Of a stretch of DNA of 32,500 nt, positions 1 through 10,152 are shown one piece after another; the stretch's first letter is position 1; the number at the start of each line of letters is the position of its first letter. Made by a program: the position numbers and the translations under genes. The notes under the pieces were generated by a model that saw only the letters and a program-made list of their open reading frames with translations, did no database searches and was not told where the DNA came from. Origin of the DNA: Cryptomeria japonica. Its lineage: Eukaryota; Streptophyta; Pinopsida; Cupressales; Cupressaceae. The stretch is taken from positions 317,501 through 350,000 of the forward strand of contig NW_026728923.1 in NCBI RefSeq assembly GCF_030272615.1. Reading direction: 5' to 3'.

Positions 1-780
1 CAACCTTCAGTGCAACCGTAGCACTCTTTTGTGCAACCGCCCAAACAACGCCCCCTCTACCCTCTGTCGAAACACTCGGCATTGCTGCTCCCTAAGGTGA
101 GCTTCTCCTCATAGGCAATTCCGCTCTTATCCGGTCACGTTTGTGTGCCCGAATTTCGCAAGGCAACCTCCATGGGACATGGAAAAGACTCGAGAAGAGA
201 GCTCGCTCACGGGAGAGAGAAGCCAAGGAGACCACGAGAGTGCTGAGAGTGGGACAGCGCTGAATAGGCGGGAGAAGCCTGCGCGTATAAACGGAGATAT
301 ATATCCAATTGCAACGAAGGAACGTGCCAAAGATCGAGAACAATGGCAGAAATGCTAGTAACGTGCACTTCGGGACCAACGCATCACCGGAAGACAACCG
401 CCAAACATCGAAAGAGTCGCGATGCTCCGCAACCTACGTGCAAAGCGGTCGCACACCGGGTAAGGGAGTGAGAGCCCCAAACATAGCTGGGCGAGGCGCT
501 CACTCCGCTCTTTAATATCTCGTTAATACCGCCAAGGAAATGGCACAAGCACACACACACAAGCATCCTCGGAAGAGGACAGTTCGAGTGACAGGTCAAA
601 TCCAAGAGTTCCGAAGACTACCTCCAGGAACAATCGGGAACAAGACCGATTACAAGTCGTCGAGTCTGTTACTGGGCGAACACGAGATGCGCACAGGAAA
701 TCGATCAGCCCTCACAATGGCCCAAGGCCAGAGATCGGACTGCTACGATTTACCCCAACAATCATCGTGCCACTCTTCGC
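1..780. other. Non-repetitive left edge, nothing recognised
   Basis: No gene, RNA or repeat family is recognised here. Short open frames exist on both strands but are small, overlap one another and resemble nothing I know. The only local oddities are an AC dinucleotide run near 545-560 and a short TATATAT stretch near 297-303. If the leftward Pol I model is right, this would be 18S-proximal external transcribed spacer. The reverse complement of the conserved 18S 5' end is not present, so the gene would lie further left. Confidence 0.5.
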
Positions 781-1535
781 AGAGAGGTGATAGACGCCAA
801 CGAGCCCGCGCATAGCAATCGAGGTGTAAAAAGGGCGTTGAAGGCAGGAAGCCTGGACGAAAGAGGCTACGAGGTCACCTCGAAGCGGTCTAAGAATCGG
901 GCGCACTTGGGGCGACTACCAGTGCCAACCCCTTATCCCGCGGTGCGTCCGACACACAGAAATTTCCAAGGCGGCCAAGGAGCCTCCCCGCATAGCAATC
1001 GGGGTGTGAGGTTACGGATGCAGCATTGATAGCAATCGAGGTGGGAGGCGAAGGATGCAGAAGTGAGAGCCGAGGGATGTAGCAGAGATAGCAATCGGGG
1101 TGTGTGATGCAGAAGAGATAGCAATCGAGGTGTGCGGTGGGAAGGGCCCAGCAGCCAGAATGCATGAAGCGACGGATGAAGCAGTGATGACAACCGGGCT
1201 GTGAGGAGAGGAGGGATGCAGCCAAGAAAGCAATCAGGGCTCGAGGCAAGGGATGCATCAAGGATAGCAATCATGTTGTGAGGCGAGATTCCAAAGGCTA
1301 AACGTGAGAGGCTGCAGGGTCGACTCAGAGAGGTCTATGCATGTGAGAGGCTGAAAGCAAGGTCAACTCGGAGCGGTCTATGCATCGGGCGCGCTTGGGG
1401 CGACTACCAGTGCCAACCCCTTATCCCGCGACGCGTCCGACAAAGAGAACGTTCCAAGGCGGCAGAGGAGGTTACCAGCCGAAGGATGCAGTAGCAATAA
1501 CAGGTATAGTTCCGCGGCGGCCGAGAAGACTCACC
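781..1535. repeat. Decayed fringe of the 188-bp array
   Basis: Pieces of the 188-bp unit appear in diverged and truncated form. One near-complete piece spans about 895-1010 (GGGGCGACTACCAGTGCC, then the rCGGCC and GCATAGCAATCGGGG boxes). A second piece spans about 1385-1535. Between them, 1020-1290 holds short irregular copies of the box AGCAATCGGGGTG and variants, spaced roughly 30-60 bp apart. This is the pattern expected at the edge of a tandem array, where unequal exchange no longer homogenises copies. No gene is seen. Confidence 0.8.
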
Positions 1536-4500
1536 GCATAGGAATCGGGATGCGAGGCGAGGGATGCGGCGGGAAGGCCCCGACGGCTAAACGGAAGAGG
1601 CTGCAGGGCCGCCTCGGAATGGTCCAAGCATCGGACGCGATTGGGACGACTACCAGTGCCAACCCCTTATCCCGCGATGCGTCCGATACACAGATAGTTC
1701 CAAGGCGGCCGAGGAGCCTCACCGCATATCAATCGGGGTGCGAGGCGAGGGATGGGGCGGGAAGGCCCCAACGGCTAGACGGAAGAGGCTTCAGGGCCAC
1801 CTCGGAATGCTCCAAGCATCGGACGCGCTTGGGGCGACTACCAGTGCCAACCCCTTATCCCGCGATGCGTCCGATACACAGATGGTTCCAAGGCGGCCGA
1901 GGAGCCTCACCGCATAGCAATCGGGGGTGCGAGGCGAGGGATGGGGCGGGAAGGCCCCAACGGCTAGACGGAAGAGGCTTCAGGGCCGCCTCGGAATGGT
2001 CCAAGCATCGGACGCGCTTGGGGCGACTACCAGTGACAACCCCTCATCCCGCGATGCGTCCGATACGAAGATGGTTCCAAGGCGGCCGAGGAGCCTCACC
2101 GCATAGCAATCGGGGTGCGAGGTGGGGGATGCGGCGAGATGGCCCCAACGGCTAGACGGAAGAGGCCACAGGGCCGCGTCGGAATAGTCCAAGCATCGGA
2201 CGCGCTTGGGGCGACTACCAGTGACAACCCCTTATCCCGCGATGCGTCCGATACGAAGATAGTTCCAAGGCGGCCGAGGAGCCTCACCGCATAGCAATCC
2301 GGGTGCGAGGTGGGGGATGCGTCGAGATGGCCCCAACGGCTAGACGGAAGAGGCTGCAGGGCCGCCTCGGAATAGTCCAAGCATCGGACGCGCTTGGGGC
2401 GACTACCAGTGACAACCCCTTATCCCGCGATGCTTCCGATACGAAGACAGTTCCAAGGCGGCCGAGGAGCCTCACCGCATAGCAATGGGGGTGCGAGGTG
2501 AGGGATGCGGCGAGATGGCCCCAACGGCTAGACGGAAGAGGCCACAGGGCCGCCTCGGAATAGTCCAAGCATCGGACGCGCTTGGGGCGACTACCAGTGA
2601 CAACCCCTTATCCCGCGATGCATCCGATACGAAGATAGTTCCCAGGCGGCCGAGGAGCCTCACCGCATAGCAATCGGGGTGCGAGGCGAGGGATGCGGCG
2701 AGATGGCCCCAAAGGGTAGACGGAAGAGGCTGCGGGGCCGCCTCGGAATAGTCCAAGCATCGAACGCGCTTGGGGCGACTACCACTGCCAACCCCTTATC
2801 CCGCGATGCGTCCGATACACAGATAGTTCCGAGGCGGCCGAGGAGCTGGGGGATGCGGCGAGATGGCCCCAACGGCTAGACGGAAGAGGCTGCAGGGCCG
2901 CCTCGGAATAGTCCAAGCATCGGACGCGCTTGGGGCGACTACCAGTGACAACCCCTTATCCCGCGATGCGTCCGATACACAGATAGTTCCGAGGCGGCCA
3001 AGGAGCCTCACCGCATAGCAATCGTGGTGCGAGGTGGGGGATGCAGCGAGATGGCCCCAACGGCTAGACGGAAGAGGCTGCAGGGCCGCCTCGGAATGGT
3101 CCAAGCATCGGACGCGCTTGGGGCGACTACCACTGCCAACCCCTTATCCCGCGATGCGTCCGATACACAGATAGTTCCAAGGCGGCCGAGGAGCCTCACC
3201 GAATAGCAATCGGGGTGCGAGGCGAGGGATGCGGCGAGAAAGCCCCAACGGCTAGAGGGAAGAGGCTTCAGGTCCGCCTCGGAATGGTCCAAGCATCGGA
3301 CGCGCTTGGGGCGACTACCAGTGACAACCCCTTATCCCGCGACGCGTCCGATACACAGATAGTTCCAAGGCGGCCGAGGAGCCTCACCGCATAGCAATCG
3401 GGGTGCGAGGCGAGGGATGCGGCGAGAAGGACCCAACGGCTAGACGGAAGAGGCTTCAGGGCCGCCTCGGAATGGTCCAAGCATCGGACGCGCTTGGGGC
3501 GACTACCAGTGACAACCCCTTATCCCGCGACGCGTCCGATACACAGATAGTTCCAAGGCGGCCGAGGAGCCTCACCGCATAGCAATCGGGGTGCGAGGCG
3601 AGGGATGCGGCGAGAAGGACCCAACGGCTAGACGGAAGAGGCTTCAGGTCCGCCTCGGAATGGTCCAAGCATCGGACGCGCTTGGGGCGACTACCAGTGA
3701 CAACCCCTTATCCCGCGACGCGTCCGATACACAGATAGTTCCAAGGCGGCCGAGGAGCCTCACCGCATAGCAATCGGGGTGCGAGGCGAGGGATGCGGCG
3801 AGAAGGACCCAACGGCTAGACGGAAGAGGCTTCAGGGCCGCCTCGGAATGGTCCAAGCATCGGACGCGCTTGGGGCGACTACCAGTGACAACCCCTTATC
3901 CCGCGATGCGTCCGATACACAGATAGTTCCAAGGCGGCCGAGGAGCCTCACCGCATAGCAATCGGGGTGCGAGGCGAGGGATGCGGCGAGAAGGACCCAA
4001 CGGCTAGACGGAAGAGGCTTCAGGGCCGCCTCGGAATGGTCCAAGCATCGGACGCGCTTGGGGCGACTACCAGTGACAACCCCTTATCCCGCGACGCGTC
4101 CGATACACAGATAGTTCCAAGGCGGCCGAGGAGCCTCACCGCATAGCAATCGGGGTGCGAGGCGAGGGATGCGGCAAGAAGGACCCAACGGCTAGACGGA
4201 AGAGGCTTCAGGGCCGCCTCGGAATGGTCCAAGCATCGGACGCGCTTGGGGCGACTACCAGTGACAACCCCTTATCCCGCGACGCGTCCGATACACAGAT
4301 AGTTCCAAGGCGGCCGAGGAGCCTCACCGCATAGCAATCGGGGTGCGAGGCGAGGGATGCGGCGAGAAGGACCCAACGGCTAGACGGAAGAGGCTTCAGG
4401 TCCGCCTCGGAATGGTCCAAGCATCGGACGCGCTTGGGGCGACTACCAGTGACAACCCCTTATCCCGCGACGCGTCCGATACACAGATAGTTCCAAGGCG

Positions 4501-6230
4501 GCCGAGGAGCCTCACCGCATAGCAATCGGGGTGCGAGGCGAGGGATGCGGCGAGAAGGACCCAACGGCTAGACGGAAGAGGCTTCAGGGCCGCCTCGGAA
4601 TGGTCCAAGCATCGGACGCGCTTGGGGCGACTACCAGTGACAACCCCTTATCCCGCGACGCGTCCGATACACAGATAGTTCCAAGGCGGCCGAGGAGCCT
4701 CACCGCATAGCAATCGGGGTGCGAGGCGAGGGATGCGGCGAGAAGGACCCAACGGCTAGACGGAAGAGGCTTCAGGGCCGCCTCGGAATGGTCCAAGCAT
4801 CGGACGCGCTTGGGGCGACTACCAGTGACAACCCCTTATCCCGCGATGCGTCCGATACACAGATAGTTCCAAGGCGGCCGAGGAGCCTCACCGCATAGCA
4901 ATCGGGGTGCGAGGCGAGGGATGCGGCGAGAAGGACCCAACGGCTAGACGGAAGAGGCTTCAGGGCCGCCTCGGAATGGTCCAAGCATCGGACGCGCTTG
5001 GGGCGACTACCAGTGACAACCCCTTATCCCGCGACGCGTCCGATACACAGATAGTTCCAAGGCGGCCGAGGAGCCTCACCGCATAGCAATCGGGGTGCGA
5101 GGCGAGGGATGCGGCGAGAAGGACCCAACGGCTAGACGGAAGAGGCTTCAGGGCCGCCTCGGAATGGTCCAAGCATTGGACGCGCTTGGGGCGACTACCA
5201 GTGACAACCCCTTATCCCGCGACGCGTCCGATACACAGATAGTTCCAAGGCGGCCGAGGAGCCTCACCGCATAGCAATCGGGGTGCGAGGCGAGGGATGC
5301 GGCGAGAAGGACCCAACGGCTAGACGGAAGAGGCTTCAGGGCCGCCTCGGAATGGTCCAAGCATCGGACGCGCTTGGGGCGACTACCAGTGACAACCCCT
5401 TATCCCGCGACGCGTCCGATACACAGATAGTTCCAAGGCGGCCGAGGAGCCTCACCGCATAGCAATCGGGGTGCGAGGCGAGGGATGCGGCGAGAAGGAC
5501 CCAACGGCTAGACGGAAGAGGCTTCAGGGCCGCCTGGGAATGGTCCATGCATCGCACGCGCTTGGGGCGACTACCAGTGACAACCCCTTATCCCGCGACG
5601 CGTCCGATACACAGATAGTTCCAAGGCGGCCGAGGAGCCTCACCGCATAGCAATCGGGGTGCGAGGCGAGGGATGCGGCGAGAAGGACCCAACGGCTAGA
5701 CGGAAGAGGCTTCAGGGCCGCCTCGGAATGGTCCAAGCATCGGACGCGCTTGGGGCGACTACCAGTGACAACCCCTTATCCCGCGACGCGTCCGATACAC
5801 AGATAGTTCCAAGGCGGCCGAGGAGCCTCACCGCATAGCAATCGGGGTGCGAGTCGAGGGATGCGGCGAGAAGGACCCAACGGCTAGACGGAAGAGGCTT
5901 CAGGGCCGCCTCGGAATGGTCCAAGCATCGGACGCGCTTGGGGCGACTACCAGTGACAACCCCTTATCCCGCGATGCGTCTGATACACAGATAGTTCCAA
6001 GGCGGCCGAGGAGCCTCACCGCATAGCAATCGGGGTGCGAGGCAAGGGATGCGGCGAGAAGGACCCAACGGCTAGACGGAAGAGGCTTCAGGGCCGCCTC
6101 GGAATGGTCCAAGCATCGGACGCGCTTGGGGCGACTACCGTTGCCAACCCCTTATCCCGCGATGCGTCTGATACACAGATAGTTCCGAGGCGGCCGAGGA
6201 GCCTCACCGCATAGCAATCGGGTTGCGAGG
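1536..6230. repeat. 188-bp tandem array, about 25 units
   Basis: The anchor GCATAGCAAT recurs at 1536, 1724, 1912, 2101, 2289, 2477, 2665, 3013, 3201, 3389 and then every 188 bp to 6209. The 348-bp step 2665-3013 is two units minus a 28-bp deletion near 2846 that removes the anchor. The 2101 step carries one extra G. Recognisable boxes per unit are CCCAACGGCTAGACGG, GGGGCGACTACCAGTG, CTTATCCCGCGA and GCATAGCAATCGGGG. Units right of about 3200 are almost identical, and those to the left are more divergent. On the minus strand each unit opens a 70-codon frame, but 188 is not a multiple of 3, so the frame shifts and closes every unit. That argues against coding. It lies immediately downstream (minus strand) of the promoter-like cluster, so a place in the 5' ETS or the adjacent spacer is plausible. 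Confidence 0.95.
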
Positions 6231-6469
6231 CAGATTATTGGGAAGGGAACCCCCTGGGATGCGGCTCAAGCAGTGCCCAAAGGGACTGGAATGCGGAATC
6301 ACATCGAGAGACCCAAATGCTATACGAGGGCTCAAATCGAATTATCGATTTGGCCACGACATGGACGCATCGGAACGACTACCTTTGCCGAACCACTCGC
6401 AATTGCATCCATACCGAAACCAATAGACATTTCCGTTAGAGCCCTCGCATAGCATTCGGGAATCTCGCA
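6231..6469. repeat. Diverged 188-bp-like segment between array and first promoter block
   Basis: The clean array ends near 6230. The boxes then continue in weak form: ACCCAAATGCTATACGAGGG near 6310, a diverged CGACTACC box near 6378, and GCATAGCATTCGGGAATCTC near 6447. This links the 188-bp family to the longer modules further right, which carry the same order of boxes. No gene is seen. Confidence 0.65.
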
Positions 6470-6559
6470 TGCCCCTCTAAATCGACCAATGCTGGCGCTC
6501 AACGAAAATCCGAGCGCTACCACCGTTCGAGCGCCAGCATTGGTCGAGTTAGAGGGGCA
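6470..6559. repeat. Long inverted repeat (hairpin), copy 1
   Basis: The left arm 6470-6504 and right arm 6524-6559 are reverse complements apart from one or two substitutions and one single-base bulge, around a 19-base loop. Both arms contain GACCAATGCTGGCGCTC or its complement. It lies 28 bp to the left of the promoter-like block at 6587-6598. In the minus-strand reading it would therefore fold at the very 5' end of the transcript. Confidence 0.9.
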
Positions 6560-6586
6560 CGGGGGAGAATGCTCCAGTCAACACCT

Positions 6587-6598
6587 CCCCTATATAAG
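6587..6598 (-). promoter_or_regulatory. Candidate Pol I promoter core, copy 1 (leftmost)
   Basis: The minus strand reads CTTATATAGGGGAGGTGTTG. Plant rDNA gene and spacer promoters typically have TATATA followed by A or G and a G run, with initiation at the purine just after TATATA. That would place a start near 6590-6591, reading leftward. The upstream side (minus strand GAGAATCGGACAAATAAC, 6599-6616) is conserved in the other copies. Being leftmost and next to the 188-bp array, this copy is the best candidate for the main gene promoter. The alternative is that + strand TATATAAG is a Pol II TATA box reading right. No transcript evidence is available from sequence alone. Confidence 0.5.
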
Positions 6599-6954
6599 TT
6601 ATTTGTCCGATTCTCGCACAACCGTAGTCTGCCTCGTCGAATCAAACAACGGTCCCAGATTCCGACTTCCGTTCCGTAGAGACCCAAAAGCTAGATGGAG
6701 GCTCGCAAGAAAGAGAGTCGGCGCATAGCAATCGGGTTTCTCGAACGTTTAGGGACCGAGCTCACTTGCGGATAGGGCAAAATCCGCCAAGCAACCCAAA
6801 AGCTAGACGGGGGCTCGAATCGAATCGCCTAGGCGGCCACAACAACGACGTGTTGGATCGACTACCAGTGCCAAACCATTCAGCAAGACTAGTCTGTGTC
6901 GAGGCCGGATAGAGATTCTCAGAGAGCGCCCGTATAGCATTTAGGAGACCTGCC

Positions 6955-7049
6955 GCGTCCCTCACACTCGACAAATGGTGGTGCACGTTTATAAATCCGA
7001 GCGATCCCAACCCTTTCAAGCACCAACATCGGTCGAGATAGAGGGGCAC
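6955..7049. repeat. Imperfect hairpin, copy 2
   Basis: Arms at about 6955-6984 and 7019-7049 are imperfect reverse complements (ACTCGACAAATGGTGGTGC against the complement of GCACCAACATCGGTCGAG). The position relative to its promoter block is the same as in copy 1. The arms differ from copy 1 by several substitutions, yet pairing across the stem is largely retained. Confidence 0.65.
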
Positions 7050-7076
7050 GGAGGGGGCTGCGTGAGACAACACAGT

Positions 7077-7088
7077 CCCCTATATAAG
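7077..7088 (-). promoter_or_regulatory. Candidate Pol I promoter core, copy 2
   Basis: Same core as copy 1. The bases just past the G run differ: minus strand GGGGACTGTGTTG, where the others have GGGGAGGTGTTG. Confidence 0.45.
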
Positions 7089-7393
7089 TTATTTGTCCGA
7101 TTCTCACACATCCGAAGAATGGTCATCAAATCGGACAACAGCCCAAACTTCCGACTTCCGTCCCAGAAAGCCCAAGAGCTATCTAAAACGTTCATGGCCG
7201 GAACTCGATCGCGGCTATACCAGTCCGCCAAGCAACCCAAAAGCTAGACTGGAGCTCTAGTCGAATCACCTCTGTGGCCATTGCAAGGACGTGTTGGAGC
7301 GACTACCATTGCCGAACCATTCCGCAGGTCGAGTCCATACCAAGGCCGCATAGAGATTCACGATGAGCTCCTGCATAGCAATCAGGAGACTTG

Positions 7394-7490
7394 CCGTGTC
7401 CATCACAATCGATAAATCCTGGTGCAAGATTTTTGCATCCGAGCGCTCCAACCAGTCGAGCACCAGCATCAATCGACATAAACGGGCACG
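7394..7490. repeat. Imperfect hairpin, copy 3
   Basis: Arms at about 7394-7425 and 7459-7490 pair imperfectly (CCGTGTCCATCACAATCGAT against the complement of ATCGACATAAACGGGCACGG). It sits just left of its promoter block, as in the other two class A modules. Confidence 0.6.
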
Positions 7491-7517
7491 GGGGGAGGAT
7501 GCTCGAGAACACTACCT

Positions 7518-7529
7518 CCCCTATATAAG
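7518..7529 (-). promoter_or_regulatory. Candidate Pol I promoter core, copy 3
   Basis: Exact CTTATATAGGGGAGGTAG on the minus strand. This is the last copy with the hairpin-type downstream region. Confidence 0.45.
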
Positions 7530-7639
7530 TTATTTGTCCGATTCTCAAGCAGCCGAAGTCTGGTCATCGAATCGGGTCAAAGACCACAACTTCCGACTTT
7601 ACCCACAATGCAAGTCATCGAATCGAACATCGGCCCCCG

Positions 7640-7979
7640 AGTCGGACTCCATGCGTATGTCAGGTCATCGGACCCAAATTCCGCCTTCCTGCGCATGGCG
7701 GGCCATCAATATCAACTCGGTCATCGGACCCAAACTCCGCCTTTCTGCGCATGGCACGCCTTCAAATCGGTCATCGGACCCAAATTCCGCCTTCCTGTGC
7801 ATGGCGGGCCATCAACATCAACTCGGTCATCGGACCCAAATTCCGCCTTTCTGCGCATGGCACGCCATCAACTCGGTCATCGGACCCAAATTCCGCCTTC
7901 CTGCGCATGGCAGGTCATCGGACACAAATTCAGACCTCGCCAATATGCCTACGTATCGAATCGGTCATCGGACCCAACT
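7640..7979. repeat. Short irregular direct repeats (CATCGGACCCAAATTCCGCC family)
   Basis: The phrase TCATCGGACCCAAATTCCG recurs about seven times, interleaved with CTTCCTGCGCATGGC and, in some units, a CATCAACATCAACTCGG insert. Units are therefore of uneven length (roughly 40-60 bp). Single copies of the same phrase occur in the 311-bp modules on the right, so this looks like a local expansion of one module's upstream part. Confidence 0.85.
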
Positions 7980-8062
7980 TCCGACTTCATCCATACTGTA
8001 GGGTCTTTGAGGTTGGCGCGGTGCGCTCAACCCGGGGAGTCGACCCATCGAAGCATACACCT

Positions 8063-8074
8063 CCCCTATATAAG
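8063..8074 (-). promoter_or_regulatory. Candidate Pol I promoter core, copy 4
   Basis: Core identical to copy 1. This is the first copy with the class B downstream sequence containing CCAACCTCAAAGACC (minus strand). Confidence 0.45.
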
Positions 8075-8373
8075 CTATTTGTCCGATTCCCACACCTGTG
8101 TAGTTTGCACCTCTGACCAGGACATCGACCCCAACTTCCGAACTCGACTGCAACGACGGCACCAGCGCCTTGGTGCGCACCTTGCGACGCACAGTCCCAA
8201 CATTCGCCTTCCTGCACATGGCAGGTCATCGGACCCAAATTCCGACCTCGCGAGTATGCCTACATATCGAATCGGTCATCGGACACAACTTCCGACTTCA
8301 TCCATACCGTAGGGTCTTTGAGGTTGGCGCGGTGCGCTCAACCCGGGGAGTCGACCCAACGAAGCATACACCT

Positions 8374-8385
8374 CCCCTATATAAG
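8374..8385 (-). promoter_or_regulatory. Candidate Pol I promoter core, copy 5
   Basis: Exact core, 311 bp from copy 4. Confidence 0.45.
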
Positions 8386-8684
8386 CTATTTGTCCGATTC
8401 CCACACCTGTGTAGTTTGCACCTCCGATCAGGACATCGACCCCAACTTCCGAACTCGCCTGCAACGACCGAACCAGCGCCTTGGTGCGCACCTTGCAACG
8501 CACAGTGCCAACATTCGCCTTCCTGCACATGGCAGGTCATCGGACCCAAATTCCGACCTCGCGAGTATGCCTACATATCGAATCGGTCATCGGACCCAAC
8601 TTCCGACTTCATCCATACCGTAGGGTCTTTGAGGTTGGCGCGGTGCGCTCAACCCGGGGAGTCGACCCAACGAAGCATACACCT

Positions 8685-8696
8685 CCCCTATATAAG
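8685..8696 (-). promoter_or_regulatory. Candidate Pol I promoter core, copy 6
   Basis: Exact core, 311 bp from copy 5. Confidence 0.45.
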
Positions 8697-8995
8697 CTAT
8701 TTGTCCGATTCCCACACCTGTGTAGCTTGCACCTCCGATCAGGACATCGACCCCAACTTCCGAACTCGACTAAAAAGACCGCACCAGCACCTTGGTGTGC
8801 ACCTTGCAACGCACAGTGCCAACATTCGCCTTCCTGCACATGGCAGGTCATCGGACCCAAATTCCGACCTCATGAGCATACCTACTAATCGAATCGGTCA
8901 TCGGACCCAACTTCCGACTTCATCCATACCGTAGGGTCTTTGAGGTTGGCGCGGTGCGCTCAACCTGGGGAGTCGACCCATCGAAGCATACACCT

Positions 8996-9007
8996 CCCCT
9001 ATATAAG
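8996..9007 (-). promoter_or_regulatory. Candidate Pol I promoter core, copy 7
   Basis: Exact core, 311 bp from copy 6. The next copy is 831 bp away because of the repeat block at 9113-9703. Confidence 0.45.
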
Positions 9008-9112
9008 CTATTTGTCCGATTCCGACACCTGTGTAGTTTGCACCTCCGCTCAGGACATCGACCCCAACTTCCGAACTCGCCTGCAACGACCGAACCAGCG
9101 CCTTGGTGCGCA

Positions 9113-9703
9113 CCAAAAGTGCGCACTTTTGGAGGGCACTTTTGTGCGCTCCAAAGGTGCGCACTTTTGGAGGGCACTTTTTGGAGGGCACTTTTGTGCG
9201 CTCCAAAGGTGCGCACTTTTGGAGGGCACTTTTTGGAGGGCACTTTTCTGCGCTCCAAAGGTGCGCACTTTTGGAGGGCACTTTTTGGAGGGCACTTTTC
9301 TGCGCTCCAAAGGTGCGCACTTTTGGAGGGCACTTTTTGGAGGGCACTTTTCTGCGCTCCAAAGGTGCGCACTTTTGGAGGGCACTTTTTGGAGGGCACT
9401 TTTCTGCGCTCCAAAGGTGCGCACTTTTGGAGGGCACTTTTGTGCACTCCAAAGGTGCACACTTTTGGAGGGCACTTTTTGGAGGGCACTTTTCTGCACT
9501 CCAAAGGTGCGCACTTTTGGAGGGCACTTTTTGGAGGGCACTTTTGTGCGCTCCAAAGGTGCGCACTTTTGGAGGGCACTTTTTGGAGGGCACTTTTGTG
9601 CGCTCCAAAGGTGCGCACTTTTGGAGGGCACTTTTGTGCACTCCAAAGGTGCGCACTTTTGGAGGGCACTTTTCCTGCGCTCCAAAGGTGCACACCTAGG
9701 TGA
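9113..9703. repeat. Near-palindromic 52/38-bp tandem repeat block
   Basis: CTCCAAAGG recurs at 9149, 9201, 9253, 9305, 9357, 9409, 9447, 9499, 9551, 9603, 9641 and 9680, giving 52-bp units and shorter 38/39-bp units that lack one TGGAGGGCACTTTT. The block opens with a perfect 20-bp palindrome at 9113-9132 centred on GTGCGCAC. Each later unit has a 24-base near-palindrome beginning at CTCCAAAGG that pairs over 12 bp with one G-T wobble. It starts exactly after the CCTTGGTGCGCACC of a 311-bp module, so it is an expansion inside that module. Long open frames over it on both strands reflect the repeat. Confidence 0.95.
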
Positions 9704-9826
9704 GCACCTTCGACCACACCTTGTAGCACACCAAACTCTGACTTTCGACTTCATCCGCAATGCAGGGTCTTTGAGGTTGGCGCAATGCGCACAACCAGGG
9801 GAGTCGACCCATCAAACCCAACACCT

Positions 9827-9838
9827 CCCCTATATAAG
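9827..9838 (-). promoter_or_regulatory. Candidate Pol I promoter core, copy 8
   Basis: Exact core, first of the 157-bp group. Confidence 0.45.
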
Positions 9839-9983
9839 CTATTTGTCTGATTCTCATACATGCGTAGCCTGCAGGAGCAATTAGGACATCGACCCCAACT
9901 TTCGGCTTCTAAACGAAAACAAGGTCTTTGAGGTTGGTGTAATGCGAACAACTAGGGGAGTCAACCCATCAAACCCAACACCT

Positions 9984-9995
9984 CCCCTATATAAG
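9984..9995 (-). promoter_or_regulatory. Candidate Pol I promoter core, copy 9
   Basis: Exact core, 157 bp from copy 8. Confidence 0.45.
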
Positions 9996-10140
9996 CTATT
10001 TGTCTGATTCTCATACATGTGTAGTCTACAGGAGCAATTAGGACATCGACCCCAACTTTTGACTTCTTAACGAAAACAAGGTCTTTGAGGTTGACGTAAT
10101 GCGCACAACCAGGGGAGTCGACCCATCAAACCCAACACCT

Positions 10141-10152
10141 CCCCTATATAAG
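10141..10152 (-). promoter_or_regulatory. Candidate Pol I promoter core, copy 10
   Basis: Exact core, 157 bp from copy 9. Confidence 0.45.

Larger units (their letters stand above)
6599..7088 (-). repeat. Class A promoter module, 490 bp
   Basis: From right to left this module holds the promoter-like block at 7077-7088, an imperfect hairpin (6955-6984 with 7019-7049), a 188-bp-like segment (about 6790-6950, with CCCAAAAGCTAGACGG and CGACTACCAGTGCC boxes) and a second, shortened 188-like piece at about 6681-6745. The order matches the neighbouring module on the right and the segment at 6231-6598 on the left, so these are three diverged tandem copies of one longer unit. Confidence 0.75.
7089..7529 (-). 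repeat. Class A promoter module, 441 bp
   Basis: This contains the promoter block at 7518-7529, a hairpin at about 7394-7490 and a 188-bp-like segment from about 7232 (CCCAAAAGCTAGACTGG, CGACTACCATTGCCGAACC, GCATAGCAATCAGGAGAC). It is shorter than its left neighbour, mainly because it lacks the extra partial 188-like piece. Confidence 0.75.
7980..9112 (-). repeat. Class B promoter modules, 311-bp period
   Basis: Four promoter blocks (8063, 8374, 8685 and 8996) are spaced exactly 311 bp apart. Around each, going right on the + strand, are GGTCTTTGAGGTTGGCGCGG, a GGGGAGTCGACCCA box, the TATATA core, ATTTGTCCGATTC, GACATCGACCCCAACTTCCG, CCTTGGTGCGCACC and then CATCGGACCCAAATTCCGAC. Copies are nearly identical. 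The downstream side (minus strand) lacks the class A hairpin. Confidence 0.9.

Noticed and set aside
1-780. 18S rRNA 5' end or another rRNA gene at the left edge
   Set aside because: The conserved 18S start and its complement are absent, and no 5.8S or 26S signature was seen anywhere in the window.
3268-6112. Tandem family of identical 70-codon minus-strand frames in the 188-bp array
   Set aside because: The frames overlap each other by 25 bp, the unit length is not a multiple of 3, and the conservation is simply that of the tandem repeat.
1536-6230. CRISPR array
   Set aside because: The units are contiguous full repeats without unique spacers, and the context is plant nuclear rDNA.
6591-6598. 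TATATAAG as a Pol II TATA box driving a rightward gene
   Set aside because: It remains formally possible, but no coding frame of substance starts to the right of any copy. The G run on the opposite strand and the repeated-spacer context fit a Pol I-type promoter better.
8898-9884. Overlapping 236-314-codon frames on both strands
   Set aside because: They cover the 52/38-bp near-palindromic block, and both strands encode the same kind of KCPPK / FGGHF repeats. This is a repeat artefact.
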